A DNA stretch of 64,000 bases from Xylophilus ampelinus (GTDB lineage Bacteria; Pseudomonadota; Gammaproteobacteria; Burkholderiales; Burkholderiaceae_C), in contig NZ_CABFMN010000139.1 in NCBI RefSeq assembly GCF_901875635.1, positions 1 through 64,000 on the forward strand. The letters run 5' to 3'. Positions 50,894-62,407 of the stretch are shown here, piece after piece. The position numbers were made by a program, and so were the translations under genes. The notes under the pieces are model-generated. The model saw only the letters and a list, made by a program, of their open reading frames with translations, did not search any database and was not told where the DNA came from. The stretch's first letter is position 1, and each line of letters begins with the position of its first letter.

Positions 50894-52075
50894 ATGGACC
50901 TGACATTCAGTGACGAGGACCGCGCCTTCCAGCGCGGCGTGCGCGCTTGGTTCGCGGCCAACACCCCCGAAGCCCTGCGGCGCAAGGTCCAGAGCGGGCA
51001 GATGCTGACGCGCGACGACATCGTGCACTGGCAGCGCCGCCTCGACGAGCAGGGCTACCTGGTCGTGGGCTGGCGCAAGGAGCACGGCGGGCCCGGCTGG
51101 ACGCCGACGCAGCGCTATCTGTACGACCTGGAGCGCGCCGCCGCCAACGCGCCGGTGGGCCTGTCGATGGGCGTGATCATGCTGGGCCCGGTGCTGATCG
51201 CCTTCGGCACCGAGGCGCAGAAGGCGCAGTACCTGCCGCGCATCCGCCGCTGCGAGGACTGGTGGTGCCAGGGCTATTCCGAGCCCGGCGCGGGCTCCGA
51301 CCTGGCGAGTCTGGCCACCACCGCGGTGGCCGACGGCGACGACTACGTCATCAACGGCTCGAAGATCTGGACCACCTACGCGCACTGGGCCACGCACATG
51401 TTCTGCCTGGTGCGCACGGCCAGCACCGGCAAGAAGCAGGAGGGCATCTCCTTCCTGCTGATCGAGATGGACCGTCCCGGCATCGAGGTGCGGCCCATCG
51501 TCTCGATCGACGGCGAGCACCACCTGAACCAGGTCTTCTTCACGGACCTGCGCGTGCCGCGCAGCAACCTGGTGGGCAAGGAAGGGCAGGGCTGGGAGAT
51601 CGCCAAGTACCTGCTCACGCACGAGCGCACCAGCATCGCCGGCGTGGCCGACTCGAAGGCGGCGATGGCCAACGTGTTGCGCTCGGCCGAATCGCGCGGC
51701 TGGGGCGGTGGACGGCTGATCGACCAGCCCGGCATGTCCGCCCGCCTGGCGCGTGCCGAGATCGACCTGATGGCGCTGGAGTTCACCAATCTGCGCGTGC
51801 TCTCCTCCATGGCTGCGGGTAAAGCGCCGGGCCCGGAGTCGTCGATGCTCAAGCTGATGGGCACCGCGGTGCAGCAGACATTGTCGGAGCTGGCGCTCGA
51901 GGTCGGCGCCGAACAGGCCTGGCCCTGGCACGCGCAGGGCGCGCTGGCCGATTCACCCCACGCCCATGCGATGGAGCGCTTTGCCTTCCTGCGAGCCGCC
52001 ACCATCTACGGCGGCAGCGACGAGGTGCAGAAGACGGTGCTGGCCAAGTCCATGCTGGCCGGCGTGGCACGTTGA
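50894..52075 (+). CDS. Acyl-CoA dehydrogenase, large partner of a pair
   Basis: The protein has 393 residues. It has 'GWRKEHGGPGW', 'GYSEPGAGSDLASLAT', 'GSKIWTTYAHWATH' and 'IYGGSDEVQKTVLAKSML'. There is no Glu before the GG(S)D motif; a Glu in 'LLTHERTSIAG' is the candidate base. The 'QGYSEP...W-T-A-H' pattern matches the C-half of the fusion at 6852-9191. It lies 15 bases upstream of the weaker ACAD at 52091, and the two probably form a heterotetramer like steroid-degrading ChsE1-ChsE2 (family knowledge). Confidence 0.94.
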   Translation: MDLTFSDEDRAFQRGVRAWFAANTPEALRRKVQSGQMLTRDDIVHWQRRLDEQGYLVVGWRKEHGGPGWTPTQRYLYDLERAAANAPVGLSMGVIMLGPVLIAFGTEAQKAQYLPRIRRCEDWWCQGYSEPGAGSDLASLATTAVADGDDYVINGSKIWTTYAHWATHMFCLVRTASTGKKQEGISFLLIEMDRPGIEVRPIVSIDGEHHLNQVFFTDLRVPRSNLVGKEGQGWEIAKYLLTHERTSIAGVADSKAAMANVLRSAESRGWGGGRLIDQPGMSARLARAEIDLMALEFTNLRVLSSMAAGKAPGPESSMLKLMGTAVQQTLSELALEVGAEQAWPWHAQGALADSPHAHAMERFAFLRAATIYGGSDEVQKTVLAKSMLAGVAR

Positions 52076-52090
52076 ACGGATGACACGCGC

Positions 52091-53248
52091 ATGGACCTGA
52101 ACCCCACCCCCGAACAGAAGATGCTGCGTGATGCGGCGCAGAAGTACTTCCGCGCCGAGTACCGCTTCGACGCGCGCGCGAAGCGGCTGGCGTCAGCCGA
52201 CGACGCCGTGGCCGGGGCGGCGCACTGGACGCGCTTTGCCGAATTCGGCTGGCTGGGCCTCGGCCTGCCGGAGGCCGTGGGCGGCTTCGGCGGCATGCCC
52301 GAGTTGATCGCCGTGTGCGAGGCGATGGGCGCGGCGCTCTCACTCGAGCCCTACGTCGCATCCACCGTGCTGGCGGCCCAGGCGGTGGCTGCTGCGGCCG
52401 ACGCCGGGCAGCAACTGGCGCTGCTGACGCCGCTGGTCGAAGGGCGCAGCCGGCTGGCGCTGGCCTGCACCGAGGCCGACTCGGGCCCCACGCTCGCGTG
52501 GGTCGAAACGCGCGCAAAGCGTCAGGGCAGCGGTTGGGTGCTCGACGGCCGCAAGACCGGCGTCGTCGGCCTGCCGCAGGCCGACATGGCCATCGTCAGT
52601 GCGCGCCTCGACGGCCGCCCGGGCGAGCGCGCCGGTCTTGCGCTGTTCGCGCTGCCGGTGGGCACGGCCGGCGTGCGCATCGAACCCTACCGGCGCTACG
52701 ACGGCGTGTCCGCCGGCGAGCTGCGGCTCGACAGCGTGCAGCTCGACGCCGCGGCACTGCTGGGCGACCCGGGGCGTGCACTGGAGGCGCTGGAGCGCGC
52801 CGTCGACCTGTCGACCATCGCCGCCTGCGCCGACGCGCTGGGCGCGATGACGGCCGTGCTGCACAAGACCGGCGCCTACCTGGCCACGCGCAAGCAGTTC
52901 GGCGCGCCGCTGGCGAGCTTCCAGGTGCTGCAGCACCGCATGGTGGACATGTTCGCGGCGCTCGAAGCGTCGCGCTCGATGGTGGTGATGGCGGCGCTGC
53001 ATGCCGATGCTGCACCGGCCGAGCGGGCGCGTGCGGCGTCGGCGGCCAAGGTGGCGGTCGGCGAGCGCGCGCGCTACGTCGCCCAGCAGGGCGTGCAGTT
53101 GCACGGCGGCGTCGGCATGACCGAGGATCTGGACATCGGCCACTACTTCCGCCGCCTGACCCTGTTCGAGAAGGCCGACGGCGGCATCGACCACCACCTG
53201 CAACGCTTCGCGCAATCGCAGCGCAAGGAACTCGGGACGCGGCCATGA
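52091..53248 (+). CDS. Acyl-CoA dehydrogenase, small partner of a pair
   Basis: The protein has 385 residues. It is a divergent ACAD: the N-domain is normal ('GWLGLGLPEAVGGFGG'), the central FAD stretch is 'LACTEADSGPTLAWVETRA', and the C-terminus 'QLHGGVGMTEDLDIGHYFRRL' ends without the GGT-IQR motif or a catalytic Glu. It resembles the N-half of the fused ACAD and the truncated gene at 1-401. It probably contributes FAD binding or structure to the pair with 50894. The stop overlaps the CT4 start (ATGA). Confidence 0.93.
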   Translation: MDLNPTPEQKMLRDAAQKYFRAEYRFDARAKRLASADDAVAGAAHWTRFAEFGWLGLGLPEAVGGFGGMPELIAVCEAMGAALSLEPYVASTVLAAQAVAAAADAGQQLALLTPLVEGRSRLALACTEADSGPTLAWVETRAKRQGSGWVLDGRKTGVVGLPQADMAIVSARLDGRPGERAGLALFALPVGTAGVRIEPYRRYDGVSAGELRLDSVQLDAAALLGDPGRALEALERAVDLSTIAACADALGAMTAVLHKTGAYLATRKQFGAPLASFQVLQHRMVDMFAALEASRSMVVMAALHADAAPAERARAASAAKVAVGERARYVAQQGVQLHGGVGMTEDLDIGHYFRRLTLFEKADGGIDHHLQRFAQSQRKELGTRP

Positions 53249-54852
53249 CGGTGATGCCCTCCACGGTCTCGCCCGGCGGCGAGGCCTTCGCGCGCAACCA
53301 CGAGGCTTACCTCGCGCGCATCGCCGACCTGCACGCACGCCGTGCGCGGGCGCTCATCGGCGGGCCCGAGAAGGCGCGCCGCCTGCACCAGCAGCGCGGC
53401 CAGCTGCTGCCGCGCGAGCGGCTGGCAGCGGTGCTCGACCCCGGCTCGCCGTTCCTGGAGTTCGGCCAGCTCGCGGGCGAGGGCCTGTACGAGGGCGTGC
53501 CGCCCGGCGGCAGCATCATCACCGGCGTGGGCCTGGTCAGCGGCCGGCCGTGCATGCTGATGATCCACGACGCCACGGTGAAGGGCGCCACCTACTACGG
53601 CATCACCGCGAAGAAGCACGTGCGGGCGCAGATGTTCGCCTGGCAGCACCGGCTGCCATGCATCACGATGGTCCAGTCCGGCGGCGCCAACCTGCCCGAG
53701 CAGGCGCACATCTTCCCGGACGACGGCCAGTTCGGGTCGATCTTCTACAACCAGATCCGCATGTCGGCCGAGGGCATCACGCAGATCGCCACCGTGCATG
53801 GCCCGTCCACCGCGGGCGGTGCCTACCTGCCGGCGCTGTGCGACATCGCCGTCATCGTGCGCAAGCAGGGCGCGATGTTCCTCGGCGGGCCCGAGCTGGT
53901 GTATGCGGCCACCAAGGAAGAGGTCGATGTCGAGACGCTGGGCGGCGGCGAGATGCACAGCCGCGTCAGCGGCGTCACCGACCACCTGGCCGAGAACGAC
54001 GGCCACGCCATCGCCATCGTGCGCGACATCGTGGCCAACCTCGGCACGCCGCCGAAGCAGCGCTGGAACGTGGCCCCGAGCCGCGCGCCGCTGCACGACC
54101 CGCGAGAGATCTACGGCATCGTCAGCGCCGACACGCGCCACCCCACCGACAACCGCGAGGTCGTCGCGCGTCTGGTCGATGGCAGCGAGTTCCAGGAATT
54201 CAAGCCGCTGTACGGCGACACGCTGGTCTGTGGCTTCGCGCGCATCAAGGGCTTCCAGGTCGGCATCCTGGCCAACAACGGCGTCATCTTTTCCGAGGCT
54301 GCGGTCAAGGGCGCGCACTTCATCGAGCTGGCCTGCCAGCGCGACATCCCGCTGCTGTTCGTGGCCGACGTGTCGGGCTTCATGGTCGGGCAGGCGGTGG
54401 AGCGCGAGGGCATCGCCAAGCACGGCGCCAAGTTCATCACCGCCATGGCCTCGGCCAGCGTGCCGCGCTACACGCTCATCACCGGCGGCTCGTACGCCGC
54501 GGCGTACCTTGCGATGTGCGGGCGGCCGTTCAAGCCGCATGCGATGCTGATGTGGCCGAGCGGCCGTGCCGCGCTGATGGGCCCCGAGCAGGCCGCCACC
54601 ACGCTGACGATGGTGCGCGACCGCATCCACGAACGCGAAGGCATGAGCTGGACCGACGCCGAGCGCGAGCGCTTCAAGCAGCCGATCCGCGAGCAGTTCG
54701 AGGCCTTCGCCAGCCCCTACAACTTCGCCTCCAACCTGTGGTGCGACATGGTCATCGACCCGCTAGAGACGCGCGACACGCTGGCCCTGCTGTTCGAGCT
54801 GGCCGGCCGCCAGCCGCAACGCGACACGCGTTTCGGCGTGTTCAGGATGTGA
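53245..54852 (+). CDS. Acyl-CoA carboxylase beta subunit, CT4 (complete)
   Basis: The protein has 535 residues, the usual length for methylcrotonyl/geranyl-CoA carboxylase beta. Both active-site halves are intact: N-lobe 'SGGANL', 'STAGGAYLPA' and 'LGGGEMHSRVSG'; C-lobe 'GGSYAAAYLAMCGR', 'MGPEQAATTLTMV' and the tail 'FGVFRM'. It therefore serves as the internal standard against which CT1, CT2 and CT3 look degenerate. The biotin carboxylase at 58056 in the same operon is the probable partner. The substrate may be a 3-methyl-2-enoyl-CoA (inference). Confidence 0.95.
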   Translation: MTVMPSTVSPGGEAFARNHEAYLARIADLHARRARALIGGPEKARRLHQQRGQLLPRERLAAVLDPGSPFLEFGQLAGEGLYEGVPPGGSIITGVGLVSGRPCMLMIHDATVKGATYYGITAKKHVRAQMFAWQHRLPCITMVQSGGANLPEQAHIFPDDGQFGSIFYNQIRMSAEGITQIATVHGPSTAGGAYLPALCDIAVIVRKQGAMFLGGPELVYAATKEEVDVETLGGGEMHSRVSGVTDHLAENDGHAIAIVRDIVANLGTPPKQRWNVAPSRAPLHDPREIYGIVSADTRHPTDNREVVARLVDGSEFQEFKPLYGDTLVCGFARIKGFQVGILANNGVIFSEAAVKGAHFIELACQRDIPLLFVADVSGFMVGQAVEREGIAKHGAKFITAMASASVPRYTLITGGSYAAAYLAMCGRPFKPHAMLMWPSGRAALMGPEQAATTLTMVRDRIHEREGMSWTDAERERFKQPIREQFEAFASPYNFASNLWCDMVIDPLETRDTLALLFELAGRQPQRDTRFGVFRM

Positions 54853-54857
54853 CGGTG

Positions 54858-56051
54858 ATGCTCGGCTCCGTCCTCCAGGGCCTGCGCGTCATCGACCTGA
54901 CGCAGAACGTCGCCGGCCCGTACTGCACGCAGGTGCTCGCCGACCTCGGCGCCGACGTCATCAAGATCGAGCGGCCGGGCGGCGGCGACGACGCGCGCGC
55001 CTGGCGGCCGCCCGAGATCGGCGGCATGGGCACCGGCTTTGCGGCGCTGAACCGCAGCAAGAAGAGCGTCGCGCTCGACCTCGACCGGCCCGAGGGCCAG
55101 CGCATCGTGGCGCAGCTGGCCGCGGGTGCCGACGTGCTGGTGCATTCGCTCAAGCCGGGCAGCGCCGAGGCGCGCGGCCTGGGCGACGAACCGCTGCGCG
55201 CCGCGAACCCACGGCTCGTGTACTGCGCCATCAGCGCCTTCGGCGAGGCGGGGCCGATGCGTGGCCTGCCCGGCTACGACCCGCTGATGCAGGCCTTCAC
55301 CGGCATCATGAGCGTCACCGGCCACGAAGGCGACGAGCCGGCGCGGGTGGGCGTGTCGCTGATCGACCTGGGCACCGGCATGTGGGCCGCCATGGCCGTG
55401 CTCGCGGCCCTGCTGCAGCGCGCCACCACCGGCCAGGGCTTGCGTGTGGGCGCCAGCCTGCTGGAGACCGGCCTGGCGTGGATGGCGGTGCCGATCGCCA
55501 ACTACCTGGCCACGGGCCGGCTGCCGCGCAAGATGGGCTCGGGCATGGCTATGATGGTGCCCTACGAGCTGTACGACACGGCCGACGGCCAGGTCTTCAT
55601 CGCGGCCGCCAACGACCGGCTGTTCGCCCGCATCTGCGACGCGCTGGGCTGCCCTGAGCTGGCGCGCGATGCGCGCTTCGTCGACAACCCCTTGCGCGTG
55701 GGCCACCGTGACGCGCTGCACGAGGCGCTGGCAGCGCACACGCGCACGCGCAGCACCGCCGAGTGCATCGCCCTGCTGCGCGCGGCCGGCGCGCCCTGCA
55801 GCGAGTTGAACAACGTGGCCCAGGTGCTGGAGCAGGAGCAGGTTCAGGCCCTGGGGCTGCTGACCGACGTGCCGCTGCCGCAGGCACCCGGGCACCGCGC
55901 CATCGGCCTGCCCTTCAACAGCGGCGGCGAGCGTGGCCGCACGCCCACGGCGCCACCGGCGCTGGGCGCCGACACCGCGGCCGTGCTCCATGCCTTGGGC
56001 ATCGATGCAGCGGCGCAGGCCGCGCTGCAGCGCCTCGGCGTGATCGGCTGA
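54858..56051 (+). CDS. Class III CoA-transferase (CaiB/BaiF family)
   Basis: The protein has 397 residues from the ATG at 54858; GTG codons at 54849 and 54855 are alternative starts, the first overlapping the CT4 stop. It has 'GLRVIDLTQNVAGPYCTQVLADLGADVIKIERP', 'NRSKKSVALDL', and Asp141 in 'GLPGYDPLMQAFTGIM', the catalytic aspartate of formyl-CoA transferase-type enzymes. It is a true transferase by this criterion, unlike the racemase-like protein at 34764. It could move CoA from a product ester to the incoming acid, saving ATP. Donor and acceptor are unknown. Confidence 0.92.
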   Translation: MLGSVLQGLRVIDLTQNVAGPYCTQVLADLGADVIKIERPGGGDDARAWRPPEIGGMGTGFAALNRSKKSVALDLDRPEGQRIVAQLAAGADVLVHSLKPGSAEARGLGDEPLRAANPRLVYCAISAFGEAGPMRGLPGYDPLMQAFTGIMSVTGHEGDEPARVGVSLIDLGTGMWAAMAVLAALLQRATTGQGLRVGASLLETGLAWMAVPIANYLATGRLPRKMGSGMAMMVPYELYDTADGQVFIAAANDRLFARICDALGCPELARDARFVDNPLRVGHRDALHEALAAHTRTRSTAECIALLRAAGAPCSELNNVAQVLEQEQVQALGLLTDVPLPQAPGHRAIGLPFNSGGERGRTPTAPPALGADTAAVLHALGIDAAAQAALQRLGVIG

Positions 56052-56076
56052 ACCGACCGGAAGGAGTCAATTTCCC

Positions 56077-57243
56077 ATGCCGATGAACTTCGACTACACC
56101 GACACCCAGGCCCAGATCCGCGCCGCCGTGAAGGAGCTGTGCGCGCGTTTCGGCCCCGCGTACTGGCGCCAGCTGGCGCAGGACGGCCAGTACCCCGAGG
56201 CCTTCGTCGATGCGATGGCCCAGGCCGGTTGGCTGGCCGCACTGATCCCCGAGGAATACGGCGGCGCCGGCCTGCCGCTGCTCGACGCCTGCCTGATCCT
56301 GCAGGAGATCAACCAGAACGGCGCCAGCGCCGTGCACTGCCACGCGCAGATGTACACGATGGCCTCGATCATGCGCCACGGCAGCGAGGCGCAGAAGCGC
56401 CGCACGCTGCCGCGCATCGCCGACGGCAGCCTGCGCCTGCAGGCCTTCGGAGTGACCGAGCCCGACGCCGGTTCCAACACGCTGGCGATCAAGACCTTCG
56501 CGCGCCGCGTGCCCGGCGGCTACGTGCTCAACGGGCAGAAGATCTGGACCTCGCGCTACAGCCATTCGCACCTGTACCTGCTGATCGCGCGCACCACGCC
56601 GCTCGCCGAGGTGAAGAAGAAGACCGACGGCCTGAGCCTGTTCCTGATCGACATCGCCAAGGCCGGCAAGGCGCTGCAGTCGCGCCAGATCAAGACGATG
56701 ATCAACCACCACACCTTCGAGGTGTTCATCGACAACCTGGAGCTCGCCGACGACGATCGCATCGGCGAGGAAGGCAAGGGCTTCCACTACCTGCTCGATT
56801 CGCTGCACAGCGAGCGCCTGCTGGTGGCCAGCGAGGCCATCGGCGACGGCCACTGGTTCGTCGGCAAGGCCGCGGCCTATGGGCGCGAGCGCGTCGTGTT
56901 CGACCGCCCGATCGGCTCCAACCAGGGCGTGCAGTTCCCGATCGCGCGGGCGCACCTCAACGTCGAGGCGGCCGAGCTGATGCGCAACAAGGCGGCCACG
57001 CTGTTCGACGCCGGCCAGCCCTGCGGCCGCGAGGCCACGATGGTGAAGTACCTCGCCAGCGAGGCCGCCTGGGAGGCGGCCGAGGCCGCGATGACCACCT
57101 TTGGCGGCTACGGCGTGGCCTGCGAGTTCGACATCGAGCGCAAGTGGAAGGAAAGCCGCCTGTTCCGCACCGCGCCGATCTCCAACAACCTGGTTCTGGC
57201 GCAGGTGGCCGAGCATCTGCTTGGCATGCCGCGTTCGTACTGA
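56077..57243 (+). CDS. Acyl-CoA dehydrogenase with atypical C-terminus
   Basis: The protein has 388 residues. The N-domain and FAD region are normal ('PEEYGGAGLPLLDA', 'FGVTEPDAGSNTLAI', 'GQKIWTSRYSHSH'). The C-terminus does not carry the GGT-IQR motif; it reads 'FRTAPISNNLVLAQVAEHLLGMPRSY'. A Glu in 'LHSERLLVASE' matches the isovaleryl-CoA dehydrogenase base position. The layout resembles ACADs of the citronellyl-CoA (Atu) kind, but I cannot confirm this. It is followed after 9 bases by a crotonase and then the second biotin carboxylase. Confidence 0.93.
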   Translation: MPMNFDYTDTQAQIRAAVKELCARFGPAYWRQLAQDGQYPEAFVDAMAQAGWLAALIPEEYGGAGLPLLDACLILQEINQNGASAVHCHAQMYTMASIMRHGSEAQKRRTLPRIADGSLRLQAFGVTEPDAGSNTLAIKTFARRVPGGYVLNGQKIWTSRYSHSHLYLLIARTTPLAEVKKKTDGLSLFLIDIAKAGKALQSRQIKTMINHHTFEVFIDNLELADDDRIGEEGKGFHYLLDSLHSERLLVASEAIGDGHWFVGKAAAYGRERVVFDRPIGSNQGVQFPIARAHLNVEAAELMRNKAATLFDAGQPCGREATMVKYLASEAAWEAAEAAMTTFGGYGVACEFDIERKWKESRLFRTAPISNNLVLAQVAEHLLGMPRSY

Positions 57244-57252
57244 GACCGCACG

Positions 57253-58055
57253 ATGGGAACCTACGAGACGCTGCGCGTCGAGCCAGCCCCGGGCACCTCC
57301 CCCGACGAGGGCGTGCGTTGCCTGGTGCTGAACCGACCCGAGGTGATGAACGCGATGAACACGCAGATGTTCGTCGACCTGCGCGCCGCACTGCATGATC
57401 TGGCCTACGACGACGGCCTGCGCGTGCTCGTCGTCACCGGTGCCGGCGAGCGCGCCTTCAGCACCGGCGGCGACCTGAAGCAGCGCGACGGCATGACCGA
57501 CCAGCAGTGGCGGCGACAGCACCAGCTGGCCGAGGAGGTGCTGCTGGCGGTGAAGGACTTTCCGTGCCCGGTGATCGCCGCCGTGGAAGGCCATGCGCAT
57601 GGCGGCGGTTGCGAACTGGCGCTGATGTGCGACTGGATCGTGGCCGCGCGCTCGGCGGTGTTCTCGCTGCCCGAGGTGCGGCGCGGCATCATGCCCGGCG
57701 GCGGCGGCATCCAGAACCTGGTGCGCGCGGCCGGGGCGCGGCGCGCCAAGCAACTGCTGCTGACCGCGCGCCGCTTCAGCGCGGAGCAGGCTGCACAGTG
57801 GAACATCACCACCACGCTGGTCGAGCCCGGCCAGGCGCTTGCCACCGCGGTGGCCGAGGCGCGCGAGGTGGCGCTGGCCGCGCCGATGGCCGTGCACTAC
57901 GCCAAGGTGGCGGCGTCGCGCGGCGGCGAGGTCGACTTCCACAGCGGCTACGCGCTCGACATTGCCGCCTACAACGTGCTCGTGTCGTCGCAGGACCGGC
58001 TCGAAGGCGTGCGCGCCTTCAACGAGAAGCGGCCGCCGCGCTGGAGCGGGCGCTG

Positions 58056-58056
<1 letters not shown>
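57253..58056 (+). CDS. Enoyl-CoA hydratase/isomerase (crotonase family)
   Basis: The protein has 267 residues. It has 'LNRPEVMNAMNTQMFVDL', 'GERAFSTGGDLKQRDG', 'VEGHAHGGGCELALMCDWIVAA' and 'EVRRGIMPGGGGIQNLVRAAG'. One catalytic glutamate position is filled ('LPEVRRGIMPG'); the second is not obvious ('RAAGARRAKQLL'). The stop overlaps the ATG of the biotin carboxylase (TGATG). Its place between an ACAD and the carboxylase suits a 2-enoyl-CoA hydratase for branched chains. Confidence 0.93.
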
Positions 58057-60086
<2,030 letters not shown>

Positions 60087-60106
60087 CAACCCGCCTGGAG
60101 AACCCG

Positions 60107-60898
60107 TTGGACTACAAGACCATCCGCCTCACGCGCGACAGCGCGTATGTCGCCCGCCTCACGCTCGCCCGCCCCGAGATCCAGAACGCGCTGAGCCTGG
60201 ACGTGGTGCGCGAGCTGCTGCACGCCATCGCCGCGATCGGCGCCGACACGAAGCTGCGTGCGGTGGTGCTCAGCGGCGAAGGCAAGTCGTTCTGTGCGGG
60301 CGGCGACCTGACCTGGATGCAGACGGTGCTGTCGCAGAGCCGCGAGCAGCGCATCGCCGACTCGCTGCCGCTGGCCGACCTGTTCTACGAGTTCGACCGC
60401 CTGCCCAAGGTGGTGATCGGTCGCATCAACGGCCCGGCCACCGGCGGCGGCTTCGGCATGACCTGCATCTGCGACGTGGCCGTCGCGGCCAGCACCGCGC
60501 GCTTCTCGCTCACCGAGGCGCGGCTCGGGCTGGTGCCGGCCAACATCGGCCCGTACGTCGCGCGCAAGATCGGCCTCGCGCGTTCGCGCCGCTACGGCCT
60601 GACGACGCAGTTCATCGACGCCGCGCAGGCCGAGCGCATCGGCCTGGTGGACCGTGTCGTCGCGCCCGAAGACCTGGACCGCGCGGTGGATGAGGAACTC
60701 GATCTCGTGCTCTCGCTGCCGGCGAGCTCGATCGCGGCGACCAAGCAGCTGTTCAACGACGTGCACGGCCGGCCACCGCGCGAGTGCATGGACTACACCG
60801 CCAACGCGCTGGCCGATGCCTGGGAGACGCCCGAGGCTGCCGAAGGCATCGCCGCCTTCCTGGGCAAGCGCGCAGCCAACTGGAAGGTGGCCCGATGA
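60107..60898 (+). CDS. Enoyl-CoA hydratase, methylglutaconyl/isohexenylglutaconyl-CoA hydratase type
   Basis: The protein has 263 residues from a TTG start at 60107, chosen because a ctggag ribosome site lies 6 bases upstream and no ATG or GTG occurs at the fold's beginning. It has 'LARPEIQNALSLDVVREL', 'GKSFCAGGDLTWMQTV', 'INGPATGGGFGMTCICDVAVAA' and 'EARLGLVPANIGPYVARKIG'. The 'CAGxDLxWM' and 'GLVPAxIxPYV' elements are those of LiuC/AtuE hydratases, which act directly after methylcrotonyl- or geranyl-CoA carboxylase (family knowledge). Its place 20 bases after the alpha subunit supports that step. Confidence 0.9.
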   Translation: MDYKTIRLTRDSAYVARLTLARPEIQNALSLDVVRELLHAIAAIGADTKLRAVVLSGEGKSFCAGGDLTWMQTVLSQSREQRIADSLPLADLFYEFDRLPKVVIGRINGPATGGGFGMTCICDVAVAASTARFSLTEARLGLVPANIGPYVARKIGLARSRRYGLTTQFIDAAQAERIGLVDRVVAPEDLDRAVDEELDLVLSLPASSIAATKQLFNDVHGRPPRECMDYTANALADAWETPEAAEGIAAFLGKRAANWKVAR

Positions 60899-61695
60899 GT
60901 ACCGCCATGAACGACGCCGACACCGTGCTCTACGAGGTGCGTGACGGCATCGCCACCGTCAAGATCAACCGCCCCGAGATCCGCAATGCGCTGTCGCCGG
61001 CGGCAGCCAACCGCCTGTACGAATGCTGGGACCAGGTCGATGCCGACAAGGACGTGCGCGTCGCGATCCTCACCTCGGCCGACTGCGGCACCTTCTGCTC
61101 CGGGCTCGATCTGCGCGAGGCCTCGCGGGTGAAGAAGGAGGAGGGCGTGGACATCCTCACGAAGATGAAGGACCCGTTCCACGCCCGCCAGCGCCGCGTC
61201 GCCAAGCCGATCATCGCCGCGATGACCGGGCACCTGATCGCCGGCGGCATGATGCTGTCGCTCAACTCCGACCTGCGCGTCGGGCTGAAGGGCACCCAGG
61301 TTGGTATCACCGAGACGCGCATCGCCGGCCGCGGCAGCCCGTGGGCGATTCCGCTGCTGTGGATGCTGCCGCAGCCGCTGCTGATGGAGATGGTGCTGAC
61401 CGGTGAGCTGTACCCGATCGAGACCTTCCACGAGCTTCGCTTCATCAACTACCTCGAGGACACGCCCGACGCGGTGCGCGCCCGCGCACAGGCGCTCGCC
61501 GAGCGCATCCGCGATAACGCGCCGCTGTCGGTGATGGCGGGCAAGGAGTCGATCCTCACCGCGATGAGCGCGGGCTGCGACGCCGGCATGGCGCTGGCGC
61601 ACAACATCTACCGCGCCGCCTACGCCAGCGAGGATGCGCAGGAAGGCCCGCGCGCCTTCGCCGAGAAGCGCAAGCCGGTGTGGAAGGGCCGCTGA
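60895..61695 (+). CDS. Enoyl-CoA hydratase/isomerase (crotonase family, GRGxPWA subgroup)
   Basis: The protein has 266 residues; the ATG at 60895 overlaps the previous stop (ATGA). It has 'INRPEIRNALSPAAANRL', 'DCGTFCSGLDLREAS', 'MTGHLIAGGMMLSLNSDLRV' and 'ITETRIAGRGSPWAIPLLWMLPQPLLMEM', with Glu at both likely acid/base positions. It shares the 'GRGxPWAxP' and 'EGPRAFAEKRKPVWKGR' ends with the crotonase at 25740. Function unknown beyond an enoyl-CoA hydratase-type reaction. Confidence 0.93.
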   Translation: MSTAMNDADTVLYEVRDGIATVKINRPEIRNALSPAAANRLYECWDQVDADKDVRVAILTSADCGTFCSGLDLREASRVKKEEGVDILTKMKDPFHARQRRVAKPIIAAMTGHLIAGGMMLSLNSDLRVGLKGTQVGITETRIAGRGSPWAIPLLWMLPQPLLMEMVLTGELYPIETFHELRFINYLEDTPDAVRARAQALAERIRDNAPLSVMAGKESILTAMSAGCDAGMALAHNIYRAAYASEDAQEGPRAFAEKRKPVWKGR

Positions 61696-61723
61696 GCCCG
61701 CAGCACCGCGAAGGAACAACCGC

Positions 61724-62374
61724 ATGTGCAGCATCGACCCCCTGATCCGCAACAACCGCGCGTGGTCGGCCCGATGCCGCGCCGAGGACCCGCAGTTCTT
61801 CACGCGGCTCGCGGGCCAGCAGACGCCACGCTACTTGTGGATCGGCTGTTCCGACAGCCGCGTGCCGGCCAACGAGATCGTCGGCCTGCGGCCGGGCGAG
61901 ATCTTCGTGCACCGCAACGTCGGCAACCTGGTGGTGCACTCGGATCTGAACTGCCTGACGGTACTGCAGTACGCCGTGGAGGTGCTGAAGGTCGAGCATG
62001 TGCTGGTGGTCGGCCACTACGGCTGCGGCGGAGTGCAGGCGGTGGTCGAGCAGCGCCGCACCGGGCTGGCCGATAACTGGCTGCGACACATCGAGGACGT
62101 CGCGCGCAAGCATGAAGCCCGGCTCGAAGCAGCTTCGTCACCCGCCGAGCGCGCGCAGAGACTGTGCGAGCTGAACGTGATCGAGCAGGTGAGCAACGTG
62201 TGTCGTACCACGATGCTGCGCCGGGCCTGGGCCCGAGGCCAGGCGGTGGCTGTGCACGGCTTCGTCTACGGGCTCGAAGACGGGCTGCTGCACCGGGTCA
62301 GCGACGCGGTGGGCGGCATCGAGTCGCGGGAGTCCGGCTACATCGATGCTCTGGCCGCGCTTGGCGTTCCGTGA
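61724..62374 (+). CDS. can: Beta-class carbonic anhydrase
   Basis: The protein has 216 residues. Zinc ligands and the gate are clear: Cys42, Asp44 and Arg46 in 'GCSDSRVPAN', His98 and Cys101 in 'GHYGCGG', the same numbering as E. coli Can. It interconverts CO2 and bicarbonate in the cytoplasm. It lies 28 bases after the last crotonase and at the end of an operon with CT4 and a biotin carboxylase, which use bicarbonate, so local supply of substrate is the likely role (inference). The operon's other enzymes produce no CO2. Confidence 0.95.
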   Translation: MCSIDPLIRNNRAWSARCRAEDPQFFTRLAGQQTPRYLWIGCSDSRVPANEIVGLRPGEIFVHRNVGNLVVHSDLNCLTVLQYAVEVLKVEHVLVVGHYGCGGVQAVVEQRRTGLADNWLRHIEDVARKHEARLEAASSPAERAQRLCELNVIEQVSNVCRTTMLRRAWARGQAVAVHGFVYGLEDGLLHRVSDAVGGIESRESGYIDALAALGVP

Positions 62375-62407
62375 ACGCGGTTGGCCGAAGCGCCGAGCCG
62401 CCGCCCG